Source: Gemmatimonadota bacterium
GTDB taxonomy: Bacteria; Gemmatimonadota; Gemmatimonadetes; Longimicrobiales; Gaopeijiaceae
Assembly: GCA_007124095.1 (NCBI GenBank)
Contig: SLFU01000213.1
Span: 1 to 37,330, forward strand
Reading direction: 5' to 3'
DNA: 37,330 bases
The stretch's first letter is position 1. Every line of letters begins with the position of its first letter. Under the pieces are notes generated by a model, which was not told the origin of the DNA, did not search any database, and worked only from the letters and a program-made list of their open reading frames with translations. Both the position numbers and the translations under genes were made by a program. Of the stretch, positions 1 to 7,852 are shown piece after piece.

Positions 1-467
1 AGGACCACCACCGAGTCGGCTCCGGTCTCAGCCAGCCGGAGGAGACCTTCCCTCAGGTTTCCGGGCGGGTGGGAGGGCGAGCGGAGGGTCAGATTCTCGA
101 GATCCGTGCCCTCCGGTCCGGCTCGACCCGGGGTGGCGATCGCCAGGCGAGCCCCGGCCTCGACGAGAATCCCCGCCTCCTCCAGCGCCTCCTCCCAAAT
201 TGGCGTACCGTCTTCTGAGGAGACCAGAAGCGAGAGGTCCGGGTCGACGAGCACCCAACGAGCTCCGGAGGCATCCGACGCGTCCGGATCCATTCCCGGC
301 ACACGCGGGTTCAGAAGGAGGAGGAGGACCATCACAAGGGCTGCCACACGGAGCGCCAGAAGGACGTTGCGCCCCGGGACCCGAACCTCCCGGCCCAGAT
401 AGAGGAAGGCGGCCAGGAAGACCCCGGCCGCCCCCAGAACGCCGATAAGGAGAGTGATACCTGTCAC
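1..467 (-). CDS. Membrane-anchored vWA-like protein, partial (C-terminal part beyond window edge)
   Basis: An open frame starts at GTG 467 behind an AGGAG site, 10 nt after the M23 peptidase stop, and runs stop-free to the left edge (155 codons). It begins with two hydrophobic segments (about residues 4-23 and 35-52) separated by a short basic loop, followed by a soluble part. Its first strand, ARWVLVDPDLSLLV, resembles the opening of a von Willebrand A fold. The two-helix plus vWA-like layout is that of BatA-type or glutamine-amidotransferase-like membrane proteins. The usual MIDAS motif DxSxS appears as DPDLS, so metal binding at that site is doubtful. The position as last visible gene of the dcw operon suggests co-transcription, but no function in division can be claimed. 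Family assignment is tentative; the reading frame itself is well supported. Confidence 0.6.
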   Translation of the reverse strand, partial: MTGITLLIGVLGAAGVFLAAFLYLGREVRVPGRNVLLALRVAALVMVLLLLLNPRVPGMDPDASDASGARWVLVDPDLSLLVSSEDGTPIWEEALEEAGILVEAGARLAIATPGRAGPEGTDLENLTLRSPSHPPGNLREGLLRLAETGADSVVV

Positions 468-477
468 GCGTCTCCTG

Positions 478-1806
478 TCACTCGGTTCCCAGCCCCGGGG
501 AGCCCGTGCCCTCCCCGCCCAATTGCACCATTCGTGACTCCGATCCCGTCGGGAGCCCATCGAGGAAGGCGTGCCGGGCCTGCATCTCTTCCTCCCACCG
601 TTCGCGGGCGTCGGACGGGATGGGATCCCCGGCCGGAATGTCGATGTTCAGCGGATCCACGGGAGTGCCGTTTCGGTGCATCTCGTAGTGGAGGTGCGGA
701 CCGGTAGCCATTCCGGTCATTCCCACGTAACCAATGACCTGCCCCTGGGAAACCCGCCCTCCGCTTCGGAGACCCGATGCGAAGCCGTTCAGGTGAGCGT
801 ACCGGGTCACGAACCCGTTGGCGTGGCGAATCTCCACGAGATTCCCGTACCCGCCACTGACGCCCCGGCGCATCACGACACCGTCGGCGGTGGCCATCAC
901 CGGGGTTCCCGTCGCAGCTGCATAGTCCACCCCGATGTGCGGCCGCCGCTCGTTCAGAATGGGGTGGAGCCGGTTCCGGTTGAAACGCGACGAGATCCGG
1001 CGGTACTCGAGAGGCGCCCGGATGAAGGCACGACGGAGGGATTCACCTTCGAGATCATAGTATCCCCCCACCTCGTCTCCGTGGAGGTCGAACCAGATCG
1101 CGTGGAGGGGGGATCCGGCGTTCACCAGCTCGGCGGCAAGGATCCGGCCCGAGCGCATGCTCCCATCTGGACGAACCTCCCGCTCGAACACGAGGCGATA
1201 GGAATCTCCCCTGCGGATCTGGCGGGAGAAGTCCAATTGCCACTGGAATACCCGGTCCATCAGGTGAATGACCTGTGCCCGGTCCCCTCTGGGCATGTGG
1301 TCCAGCTCGGGATTCAGGACGACCGAGGTCCAGAGATCCCGCTCGATGGCACCGGCCACCGCGATCGTATCGGTCCAGACGGGAGTCTCCGTGATCGAGG
1401 AGGTCCAGCCGATCTCATCGCGCTCCAGCCGTACGACTTCATCAGGAGAAACCGCGACATCGACACCGCGAAGCCAGTCGTCACCTCTCGCGAAACGCAG
1501 GGTGATCTCCGTGCCGGTTGCCAGCCGAGAAGGGTTGGCCCGCTCCCGGAACGCGAGAAGGAGACCCTGCTGTTCGGTCGGAGACAGGGCGGCCGAGGAG
1601 AGGACGGCCCCGAAGGTCTGACCCGAGGAAAGCTCTTCCACCCTCACCTCTTCGGCGGAGGCCGCCATCAACGGGTCCAGCATTCCCACGTCCGGCGTGG
1701 ATGGCAACAGGGGACCGGCCACCACCAGCACCCCGAGTCCGAAACAGCCTCCCAGGCCAGCCAGCGCTCCAAGGCGCTCCTGCGCCATCTGCACGATTCG
1801 AGTCAT
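478..1806 (-). CDS. M23 (LytM-type) metallopeptidase, murein hydrolase or regulator
   Basis: This 442-residue protein has one N-terminal hydrophobic segment (about residues 15-33, signal anchor or uncleaved signal), a middle region like the N-terminal domains of MepM/OapA-type proteins, and a C-terminal M23 domain. The zinc motifs are complete: HIGVD near residues 289-293 and HLH near 369-371. The domain should therefore be able to cut peptide cross-links of peptidoglycan in the periplasm, although regulation by other proteins cannot be judged. The gene follows ftsZ by 48 nt on the same strand, so it is probably expressed with the divisome genes and may act in septum splitting. The ATG has a purine-rich GGGGGA directly before it, closer than usual. 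No clearly better start is visible. Confidence 0.88.
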   Translation of the reverse strand: MTRIVQMAQERLGALAGLGGCFGLGVLVVAGPLLPSTPDVGMLDPLMAASAEEVRVEELSSGQTFGAVLSSAALSPTEQQGLLLAFRERANPSRLATGTEITLRFARGDDWLRGVDVAVSPDEVVRLERDEIGWTSSITETPVWTDTIAVAGAIERDLWTSVVLNPELDHMPRGDRAQVIHLMDRVFQWQLDFSRQIRRGDSYRLVFEREVRPDGSMRSGRILAAELVNAGSPLHAIWFDLHGDEVGGYYDLEGESLRRAFIRAPLEYRRISSRFNRNRLHPILNERRPHIGVDYAAATGTPVMATADGVVMRRGVSGGYGNLVEIRHANGFVTRYAHLNGFASGLRSGGRVSQGQVIGYVGMTGMATGPHLHYEMHRNGTPVDPLNIDIPAGDPIPSDARERWEEEMQARHAFLDGLPTGSESRMVQLGGEGTGSPGLGTE

Positions 1807-1854
1807 TCCCCCGTAGTCCCCATTTGCATGCGTGATCGCCCCGCGCCCGAGACG

Positions 1855-3066
1855 TCAATCCATCTGTCGCCGAATGAAGGTAGGGATATCGAGCTCACCA
1901 ATCTGGTTGCGCTCGACCACCCGCTCCGGCGGGCGGTGAAACGGCATGACCTCTCGCTCGGGGGATTCTCCACCCCCGACCGCGACTTGCCGTTTCTGTC
2001 CCGGTGAGGACGTCCGCGTCTGAGGCTTCCCGCGTCCAGCCTGTGCCGAAGTTGCGGGCCGTCGAAAGTCGGGACGGATAACCCCCCGGTCCTGATCGGC
2101 AGACTCCGTTTCGAACCCTGTCGCGATCACCGTGACACGTATCTTACCTTCCAGGGAGGGATCGTGCACGGCCCCGAAGATAATCTCCGCTTCCTCACCA
2201 GCCTCCTCCTGAATAATCGTAGAGATCTGGGTAACCTCGTCAATGGCGAGATCCATCCCTCCCGTGATGTTGATGAGGACGCCCAGAGCCCCATGGATGG
2301 AGACATCGTCAAGCAGGGGCGAGGAAACGGCCTCCTGGGCCGCCTCGACGGCCCGGTTCTCTCCTTCCCCGAATCCGGAGCCCATCAGCGCCGGTCCGCG
2401 GCACGCCATGATCGTCCGGACGTCGGCGAAATCCACATTCACCTCCCCCGTGACGCGTATGAGGTCCGAGATTCCCTGGGTCGCGTGGAGGAGTACCTCA
2501 TCCGCCTTCTTGAGAGCATCCTTGAAGGTGGTTCCCTTCCCGACCACCGAGAGGAGCCGGTCGTTGGGAACCACGATCATCGTATCCACCGAGCGCTTGA
2601 GCTCGGCCAGCCCCTGATCGGCCTGGCGCATCCGCTTTTTCCCCTCGAATGCGAAGGGGCGGGTCACAATACCGATCGTCAGCGCGCCCAACTCCCGGGC
2701 AATATCTCCGATGATCGGCGCCGCCCCCGTCCCGGTTCCTCCACCCATTCCCGCCGTGATGAACACGAGGTCGGCACCCTCGAGAGCGGCACGCATCTCG
2801 TCCTGGGACTCCGCGATCGCCTGGCGTCCGATCTCCGGTCTTGCACCCGCACCAAGCCCCCGAGTCAACTTCTTGCCCAGCTGAATCGCGATCTGGGACT
2901 GCGAGGTTTTCAGGGCCTGTGCATCGGTGTTGGCGGAGATGAACTCCACCCCCTCGAGGTCCTCGTCCACCATCCGATTGACCGCGTTTCCGCCGGCGCC
3001 ACCGACCCCGACGACCTTCATTCGGGCGTTCTGTGCCGCCGTCTCTTCGAACTCGAAGATCATCAT
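1855..3066 (-). CDS. ftsZ: Cell division GTPase FtsZ
   Basis: This is the tubulin-like GTPase that forms the cytokinetic ring. The tubulin signature GGGTGTG lies near residues 105-111. The N-terminal GGAGGNAVN nucleotide-binding loop is present, and the T7 loop NVDFADVR supplies the aspartate needed for GTP hydrolysis in the neighbouring subunit. After a variable, charged linker the protein ends with the conserved C-terminal peptide [10 protein letters not shown], the docking site for FtsA. I chose ATG 3066 (protein beginning MMIFEFEE, 403 residues) because AAGGAG sits 8 nt upstream. An in-frame upstream start at 3096 would overlap that site. ftsA ends 81 nt upstream, the longest gap inside the cluster, so extra translation control or a local promoter is possible, though no convincing promoter was seen. 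Confidence 0.98.
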   Translation of the reverse strand: MMIFEFEETAAQNARMKVVGVGGAGGNAVNRMVDEDLEGVEFISANTDAQALKTSQSQIAIQLGKKLTRGLGAGARPEIGRQAIAESQDEMRAALEGADLVFITAGMGGGTGTGAAPIIGDIARELGALTIGIVTRPFAFEGKKRMRQADQGLAELKRSVDTMIVVPNDRLLSVVGKGTTFKDALKKADEVLLHATQGISDLIRVTGEVNVDFADVRTIMACRGPALMGSGFGEGENRAVEAAQEAVSSPLLDDVSIHGALGVLINITGGMDLAIDEVTQISTIIQEEAGEEAEIIFGAVHDPSLEGKIRVTVIATGFETESADQDRGVIRPDFRRPATSAQAGRGKPQTRTSSPGQKRQVAVGGGESPEREVMPFHRPPERVVERNQIGELDIPTFIRRQMD

Positions 3067-3147
3067 CTCATCCTCTCCTTGAATCTCGGGGTACATTCGA
3101 AACTATCGTCCTCGCTCGGGGAGCCCTGCCCCGTAGCCTGTCACGCG

Positions 3148-4380
3148 TCAAAAGAACTCCCGGATCCAGGCTCCGATCCGGGCCATGGCTCCGGACGAGA
3201 GGGTGGAAGCCCCCTCGCCCGTTTCGTAAAAGCGGTCCGCCCCATGGAGGCAGAGCCCGGTGACCGCGGCAAAACGAGGTCTCCGAACCGATTCGGCAAG
3301 GCCCGAAAGTCCTTCACCGGGCACGCCGATCCGAACCGGACACGCGAAGACCTGGCCTCCCATCTCAACGATCCCGTGCAGGGCAGCCGTGCCTCCGGTG
3401 AGGACGATTCCCGCGCCAAGACGATCCAGGAGCTCGTGGCGCTCCAACTCCTCCTGCACCATCCCGAAGAGCTCATCCAGGCGCTGCTCGACGATGTGAG
3501 CGATCAACTCCCGGGCGACGTGCCGATGCTGACCGGGACTGGGCCCGGGGAGCTCTACGGTCTCCTGGGGATCCACCAGCTGCGCGAACGCGACCGCGTG
3601 CTGCTCCTTGGCCTTGAGGGCCTCTCCGAAGGGAATCGACAGTCCTCTGACCAGATCGTTCGTCAGCGTGTCACCGCCGAATGGGAGAAGTCCGACATGC
3701 CGGATCTTTCCCTCGTAGAAGACCGCAAGCTGCGTGGTCGAAGCGCCGATCTCGACGAGGGCGACCCCCACCTCCTTCTCATCCTCGGTTAGCACAGCAC
3801 GAGCCGTGGCCAGGGGGGTGAGAACGAGAGACTGAACCCGGTAGCCGGCCCGGGAGACGGCCCTCCGGATGTTGTTCGCCGCCGGCGAGGAACAGGATAC
3901 GAGGTATACGTCCGCCTCCAAGCGGGTGCCCGACATCCCGATCGGATCCTTGATTCCCCTCTGCTGGTCCACGAGGTACTCCTGGGGAATCGCGTGCAGG
4001 AACTCGCGGTCGGGCGGAAGGGCGACCGCACGAGCCACGGAGTGTACCCGAGTCAGGTCCCCCTGGCGGATCTCGTCGCCTCCCACGGCGACCACCCCGA
4101 GGGACGAGTGCGCCCGGACGTGGTCCCCACTGATTCCCGCCCAGACCCGGTCCACGGAAACCCCGCCCATGAGCTCCGCCTCCTTGATCGCCTTCTGGAT
4201 CGTCACGGTCGTCTCTTCGATGTGGGTCACGACCTCCCGGCGAACTCCCGCGGTGCGGGCCTGGCCCACCCCGAGAATCTTGAGCTCGGGACGGCGCCGC
4301 CGCTCGCCGATCAGCTCTGCAATGACGGCGCAGGTCTTCGTGGTGCCGATGTCCAACCCGGCTATGAGGTTCGAACGCAT
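3148..4380 (-). CDS. ftsA: Cell division protein FtsA, actin-like FtsZ membrane anchor
   Basis: This 410-residue actin-like ATPase has the phosphate-1 motif GLDIGTTKTC near the N-terminus and the adenosine motif GIVLTGGTAAL near residue 335. The inserted 1C domain characteristic of FtsA lies between about residues 85 and 165. The extreme C-terminus, MARIGAWIREFF, is a short amphipathic helix suited to membrane attachment, after a variable linker. FtsA tethers FtsZ filaments to the inner membrane and recruits later divisome proteins. ATG 4380 is preferred because AAGGAG lies 6 nt upstream. In-frame ATG 4383 and TTG 4386 are too close to that site. ftsQ ends 22 nt upstream. Confidence 0.97.
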   Translation of the reverse strand: MRSNLIAGLDIGTTKTCAVIAELIGERRRRPELKILGVGQARTAGVRREVVTHIEETTVTIQKAIKEAELMGGVSVDRVWAGISGDHVRAHSSLGVVAVGGDEIRQGDLTRVHSVARAVALPPDREFLHAIPQEYLVDQQRGIKDPIGMSGTRLEADVYLVSCSSPAANNIRRAVSRAGYRVQSLVLTPLATARAVLTEDEKEVGVALVEIGASTTQLAVFYEGKIRHVGLLPFGGDTLTNDLVRGLSIPFGEALKAKEQHAVAFAQLVDPQETVELPGPSPGQHRHVARELIAHIVEQRLDELFGMVQEELERHELLDRLGAGIVLTGGTAALHGIVEMGGQVFACPVRIGVPGEGLSGLAESVRRPRFAAVTGLCLHGADRFYETGEGASTLSSGAMARIGAWIREFF

Positions 4381-4402
4381 CATCAACTCCTTCCGTGACC
4401 CA

Positions 4403-5206
4403 TCAGGGTCCTCGAGACTCGGAAAATTCCACCACTACCTGATCAGCGAACCGGAGGTCTACCGTCGTCGGCTGCCGGACCGAATCCCGCTGTAGGGCGT
4501 CGGTCAGAACCTCCAGGCCCTCCTGCAACCTCCGTGGAATCATGGGCGGACGGTAACGCACGGTCACCCTCGGTTCACTGAGTCGGAGGACGACGTCGGA
4601 GCGGGTATCCAGGGCAGCGTCGGACACGGTCGAGAGGAGGTCCGGATCCAACTCCCTCAGAAGTTCGATTTCGATCGCGAGGGCCCGAAGCTGCGCCGGT
4701 GTGAGCGGCATTCCCTGGGCGCTGTCCACCACGGCATCACCTGGAGCACCGGCTCGACGCTGCCGGGAGAGGAGGGGGAGATCCATTCGGTGCCGGGCAG
4801 GATCGATCGGGAGAATGCGCCCGTCCTTGTCGATCGGGGCCAACACGGGGGTGGACACGAAAGCCACCGGCACCCTTTCGGTCACTTCGACCGAGAGGGT
4901 GCCCGGCAATACCCGGCGTACGCGAGCCGAATGGACGAGCGGGTGCCCCCCAAGGCGAGTCTCCATGGCCTTCAGGTCATCCCAAATGTTTCCCCCGCTG
5001 GGGATCCGGAGCCCCTCGATCACCTCGTCCCGGGTGAGGTAGGAGTTTCCCGATACGGTCACTTCGGTGATCCGAAAAAACTCGGCATGGGCCAGGGCCC
5101 CGGGGACCTGAGGAGAAGCGAGGGCCGCCCCCATCACCAGGGTGACGAGAATGAGAATTCGGAAGCCCCTATGCATGGTGATCCTCTGCATGGTGATCCT
5201 CTGCAT
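4403..5206 (-). CDS. ftsQ: Cell division protein FtsQ (DivIB family), POTRA domain
   Basis: This bitopic divisome protein has one membrane segment (RILILVTLVMGAAL), then a POTRA domain beginning ITEVTVSGNSYLTRDEV and a beta domain to the C-terminus. FtsQ links early cytoplasmic divisome parts to FtsL/FtsB and FtsWI in the periplasm. The start is ambiguous in an unusual way. Three in-frame ATGs at 5206, 5191 and 5176 each follow the same GAGG-type site, because a 15-bp unit is repeated three times. The encoded N-termini are MQRIT-MQRIT-MHRGF, MQRIT-MHRGF or MHRGF. I give the longest because its upstream site (GGGGAGG) is strongest. All choices leave a very short cytoplasmic tail and overlap the end of murC (by 38, 23 or 8 nt). 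Overall length is 257-267 residues, normal for the family. Confidence 0.93.
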   Translation of the reverse strand: MQRITMQRITMHRGFRILILVTLVMGAALASPQVPGALAHAEFFRITEVTVSGNSYLTRDEVIEGLRIPSGGNIWDDLKAMETRLGGHPLVHSARVRRVLPGTLSVEVTERVPVAFVSTPVLAPIDKDGRILPIDPARHRMDLPLLSRQRRAGAPGDAVVDSAQGMPLTPAQLRALAIEIELLRELDPDLLSTVSDAALDTRSDVVLRLSEPRVTVRYRPPMIPRRLQEGLEVLTDALQRDSVRQPTTVDLRFADQVVVEFSESRGP

Positions 5207-6677
5207 GGTGATCCTCCCCGGCGCCTTCCCTCAGGATCTGGATAAGCTCAGGGGCCACGCGGTCGATTGAGCCCGCCCCGAGGGTCATGCAGAGATCTCC
5301 GCTTCGGAGGAAATCAGCCAGATCGGCCGCTAAGCGCTCGAGATCCGAGTGGAGCCTGACCTCGACAGCCCCCGAACCCTTCCCCCGTGCCGCCAACGCG
5401 TGATCAACATGCCGGGCCAAAAGGGCCGCGTCCACCCCGGGAATTGGCTCCTCTCGGGCCGGGTAGACTTCCGTGATCCAGACCCCGTCCGCTTCCGCGA
5501 GGACCCGGCCGAATTCTTCGGCGAAGTCCCGGGTCCGAGTGTAGAGATGGGGCTGGAAGACGGCTATCAGGCGGGTCCCTGGAGAGCGAGCCCTCGCGGC
5601 CTCGAGCGCGGCGGCCACCTCCGTGGGATGGTGTGCGTAGTCGTCCACCACCTCGATCCCACGTACCTTCCCGAGGAGCTGGAACCGCCTGGCCACCCCT
5701 CCGAACGCTGCGAGCCCCCTGGCTATCGAATCCCAATCCACCTCGAGGGCCCGTGCGACCGCGGCGGCTCCGAGGGCGTTACGGGCATTGTGGATTCCAG
5801 GAAGGGATACGCCCAAGACTGCCCTCTTCCGCCCATCCTCGGTCACGCGGAATCGCACCCCCCACTCGCCGAACTCAAGGCGATCACCCCGCAGCTGGCT
5901 TCCTGCCGAAAAGCCGTAGCTGCGCCCGCGCGCTCCGGCTCCGGCCAGGAGCGAGGAAGCCCCGGAATCGTCCGCGCACACGACAATCGTCCCCTCGTCG
6001 CGAACTCCACGGAGATAGGTGCGGAACGCGGCCTCCACTCCGGCGAGGTCCCCATAGACATCGAGGTGATCCGCCTCGAGATTCGTGACGATCGCGACCA
6101 GGGGGCGAAGGTGGTGAAAGGAGCGGTCGAACTCGTCCGCCTCGACCACGAAGAGATCGCTGCCTCCGGGCCGAAGGTGGCTTTCCCATGCCTCCACCCT
6201 TCCCCCGACGAACCCCGTGGGCTCCATTCCGGCGTGGTCGAGAATAGCCGTGACCATGGCGGTGGTCGTCGTCTTCCCGTGGGTCCCGGCGACCCCCACC
6301 ACCCGTCCGGCGTTCACCCATTCCCCGAGCGCTCGTGCCCTCTTGAAGACTGGAATGCCGAGGTCTCTCGCGCGCTCAATCTCCGGGTGGAGATCGGGGA
6401 CGGCGGACGAGACGACGAGGGCCACGGCGCCCTCCAGATGTGCGGGATCATGGCCCCGGGCGACAGGAACCCCGAGCCGCTCGAGGGGCTCGACGGCATC
6501 TCCTGGATCGGTGTCGCACCCGCTGACCTGCCCGCCGCTTCTGGCTACGGCCTCGGCCAGAGCGCACATTCCCGCCCCGCCCACCCCCATGAAGTGGACC
6601 AGTCCGGAGGCGGCCAGCTCCCTGAATCCCCCAGCGTTCTCCCCGGGAGCCACGCGCGAGGTCGCAGAAGCAGTCAT
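5169..6677 (-). CDS. murC: UDP-N-acetylmuramate--L-alanine ligase MurC
   Basis: This cytoplasmic Mur ligase adds the first L-alanine to UDP-MurNAc using ATP. The N-terminal Rossmann-type UDP-binding domain starts with HFMGVGGAGMCALA. The ATP loop GTHGKTTTT lies near residues 130-138. The central-domain motif EADEFDRSF and the C-terminal DDYAHHPTE are typical of MurC rather than the other ligases. The length of 502 residues is slightly above usual, and the last 15 residues are three EDHHA repeats produced by the tandem repeat shared with ftsQ. This acidic, histidine-rich tail is not part of the family fold. The start ATG overlaps the murG stop as ATGA. The gene ends inside the ftsQ start region, so ftsQ translation probably depends on ribosomes finishing murC. 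Confidence 0.97.
   Translation of the reverse strand: MTASATSRVAPGENAGGFRELAASGLVHFMGVGGAGMCALAEAVARSGGQVSGCDTDPGDAVEPLERLGVPVARGHDPAHLEGAVALVVSSAVPDLHPEIERARDLGIPVFKRARALGEWVNAGRVVGVAGTHGKTTTTAMVTAILDHAGMEPTGFVGGRVEAWESHLRPGGSDLFVVEADEFDRSFHHLRPLVAIVTNLEADHLDVYGDLAGVEAAFRTYLRGVRDEGTIVVCADDSGASSLLAGAGARGRSYGFSAGSQLRGDRLEFGEWGVRFRVTEDGRKRAVLGVSLPGIHNARNALGAAAVARALEVDWDSIARGLAAFGGVARRFQLLGKVRGIEVVDDYAHHPTEVAAALEAARARSPGTRLIAVFQPHLYTRTRDFAEEFGRVLAEADGVWITEVYPAREEPIPGVDAALLARHVDHALAARGKGSGAVEVRLHSDLERLAADLADFLRSGDLCMTLGAGSIDRVAPELIQILREGAGEDHHAEDHHAEDHHA
5172..5216 (-). repeat. Three perfect tandem copies of a 15-bp unit at the murC/ftsQ overlap
   Basis: Units span 5172-5186, 5187-5201 and 5202-5216. 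On the coding strand each reads GAGGATCACCATGCA, that is, a GAGG ribosome-binding core, a 6-nt spacer, and an ATG. In the murC frame the array encodes EDHHA three times at the C-terminus. In the ftsQ frame it encodes MQRIT repeats at the N-terminus. The array thus multiplies a translation start while remaining in frame for both genes. Confidence 0.97.
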
Positions 6678-7852
6678 CCTCGCCTCTCACGACTGCCCCG
6701 AGATCCGCTTTTCCCGAAAGGGGGCGGGGGAAGCTGAGCATCGAGGGCCGCGGCAATCTCGAGAGCCGCATGGGGCCGACCTCGACTCCGCGCTGCGGAA
6801 GCCATCGCCTGCCTCACCACCGGATCGAGAGCGAGGCGACTTATCCTCTCCCACAGCCCCCGGGGAGTCGCCTCGCCTTCGGGGAGGTGGATCGCGGCCC
6901 CCGCATCCTCCAAGGCCTGCGCGTTTCTGGCCTGGTGGTTTGCGGCCGCCGAGGGGAGGGGAACGAGCACGGCGGGCACGCCCCACGCGAGGAACTCGGA
7001 CGTGGCCATCGCCCCCGCCCGGCTCACTGCCAGGTCCGCGAGGGAGAGGGCGAGATTCATCCGATCGATATACCCGATCGAATGCACCCACTCCGGTCCC
7101 CCCAGCTCCTCGACCGCCCGCCGGACTCCGGCCAGGTGGGTCGGACCCGTCGCCCATAGGAGCTGTAGCCCAGGGGGTCGCCCGAGCTCTCCGCGTTCCA
7201 CCGCGGCAAGCGCCCCCAGCAACGCCTGGTTCAGGGCGAAGGCGCCCTGACTCCCCCCGACGACCAGGACCACGGTGCCGTCGGGATTCACCCCGAACGA
7301 AGCGGCGGCCTCTTCGCGCGGTCGCACCTCGGGGGGCTCCACGGGATTTCCACTCACCCTGGCCCGGGGACGAGCCCTCCGGGGAAGAGCGGCGATCGCT
7401 TCGGGAAAGGCGACATGCACCTCATCGGCGAAAAAGGCGAGCATCCGGGTCGTGACACCGGGCACCGAGTTCTGCTCCTGGAGGACCAATCGCGTGCGGG
7501 TGAGGACGGCGACCAACCCGGCCGGTCCTCCTGCGTACCCTCCCGTCACGACGACGAGAGAAGGACGGAGACGCCGGAAGAGCTCGGCGACCCGGCCGAG
7601 GGCACGGAAGAGAACGGTCACCACCCGGAGATTGGCAAGCATCCTCCCACGCTGGAATCCCTCAACCGGGAGAAGGAGGTGCCTGAGGCCCCTTTCCGGC
7701 AGTACCCGAGCCTCGAGACCCCGCTCGGCACCCACGAAGAAGGGGCGGACATCGGGGCGCCGATCGGTGAGGCTGCGGGCGAGCGCCAGAGCGGGATAGA
7801 GGTGGCCACCCGTACCCCCACCGGAAAAGACGGTGACGAGGGCGTCAGACAT
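6674..7852 (-). CDS. murG: UDP-GlcNAc:undecaprenyl-PP-MurNAc-pentapeptide GlcNAc transferase MurG
   Basis: This GT28-family glycosyltransferase converts lipid I to lipid II on the cytoplasmic face of the membrane. The N-terminal glycine-rich loop SGGGTGGHLYPALA is at residues 9-22. The QEQNSVPG segment and the C-terminal domain motifs SRAGAMATSEFLAWG and PLPSAAANHQ.RNA (UDP-GlcNAc and acceptor contacts) are present. ATG 7852 gives 392 residues and matches the family start. A longer in-frame reading upstream is the shadow of ftsW. The start overlaps the end of ftsW by 8 nt and has a GAGGGG site in front. The last ~20 residues are a low-complexity, proline- and arginine-rich tail. Confidence 0.97.
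   Translation of the reverse strand: MSDALVTVFSGGGTGGHLYPALALARSLTDRRPDVRPFFVGAERGLEARVLPERGLRHLLLPVEGFQRGRMLANLRVVTVLFRALGRVAELFRRLRPSLVVVTGGYAGGPAGLVAVLTRTRLVLQEQNSVPGVTTRMLAFFADEVHVAFPEAIAALPRRARPRARVSGNPVEPPEVRPREEAAASFGVNPDGTVVLVVGGSQGAFALNQALLGALAAVERGELGRPPGLQLLWATGPTHLAGVRRAVEELGGPEWVHSIGYIDRMNLALSLADLAVSRAGAMATSEFLAWGVPAVLVPLPSAAANHQARNAQALEDAGAAIHLPEGEATPRGLWERISRLALDPVVRQAMASAARSRGRPHAALEIAAALDAQLPPPPFGKSGSRGSRERRG

Noticed and set aside
1801-1828. Eight-codon frame ending in ATGA over the M23 peptidase start
   Set aside because: Too short and lacking independent support; a translational-coupling peptide cannot be told from chance here.
571-3792. Long plus-strand open frames opposite the M23 peptidase, ftsZ and ftsA (and similar ones opposite murC and murG)
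   Set aside because: They are antisense shadows caused by high GC content. They lack good ribosome sites and encode no recognisable domains, while the minus-strand genes are certain.
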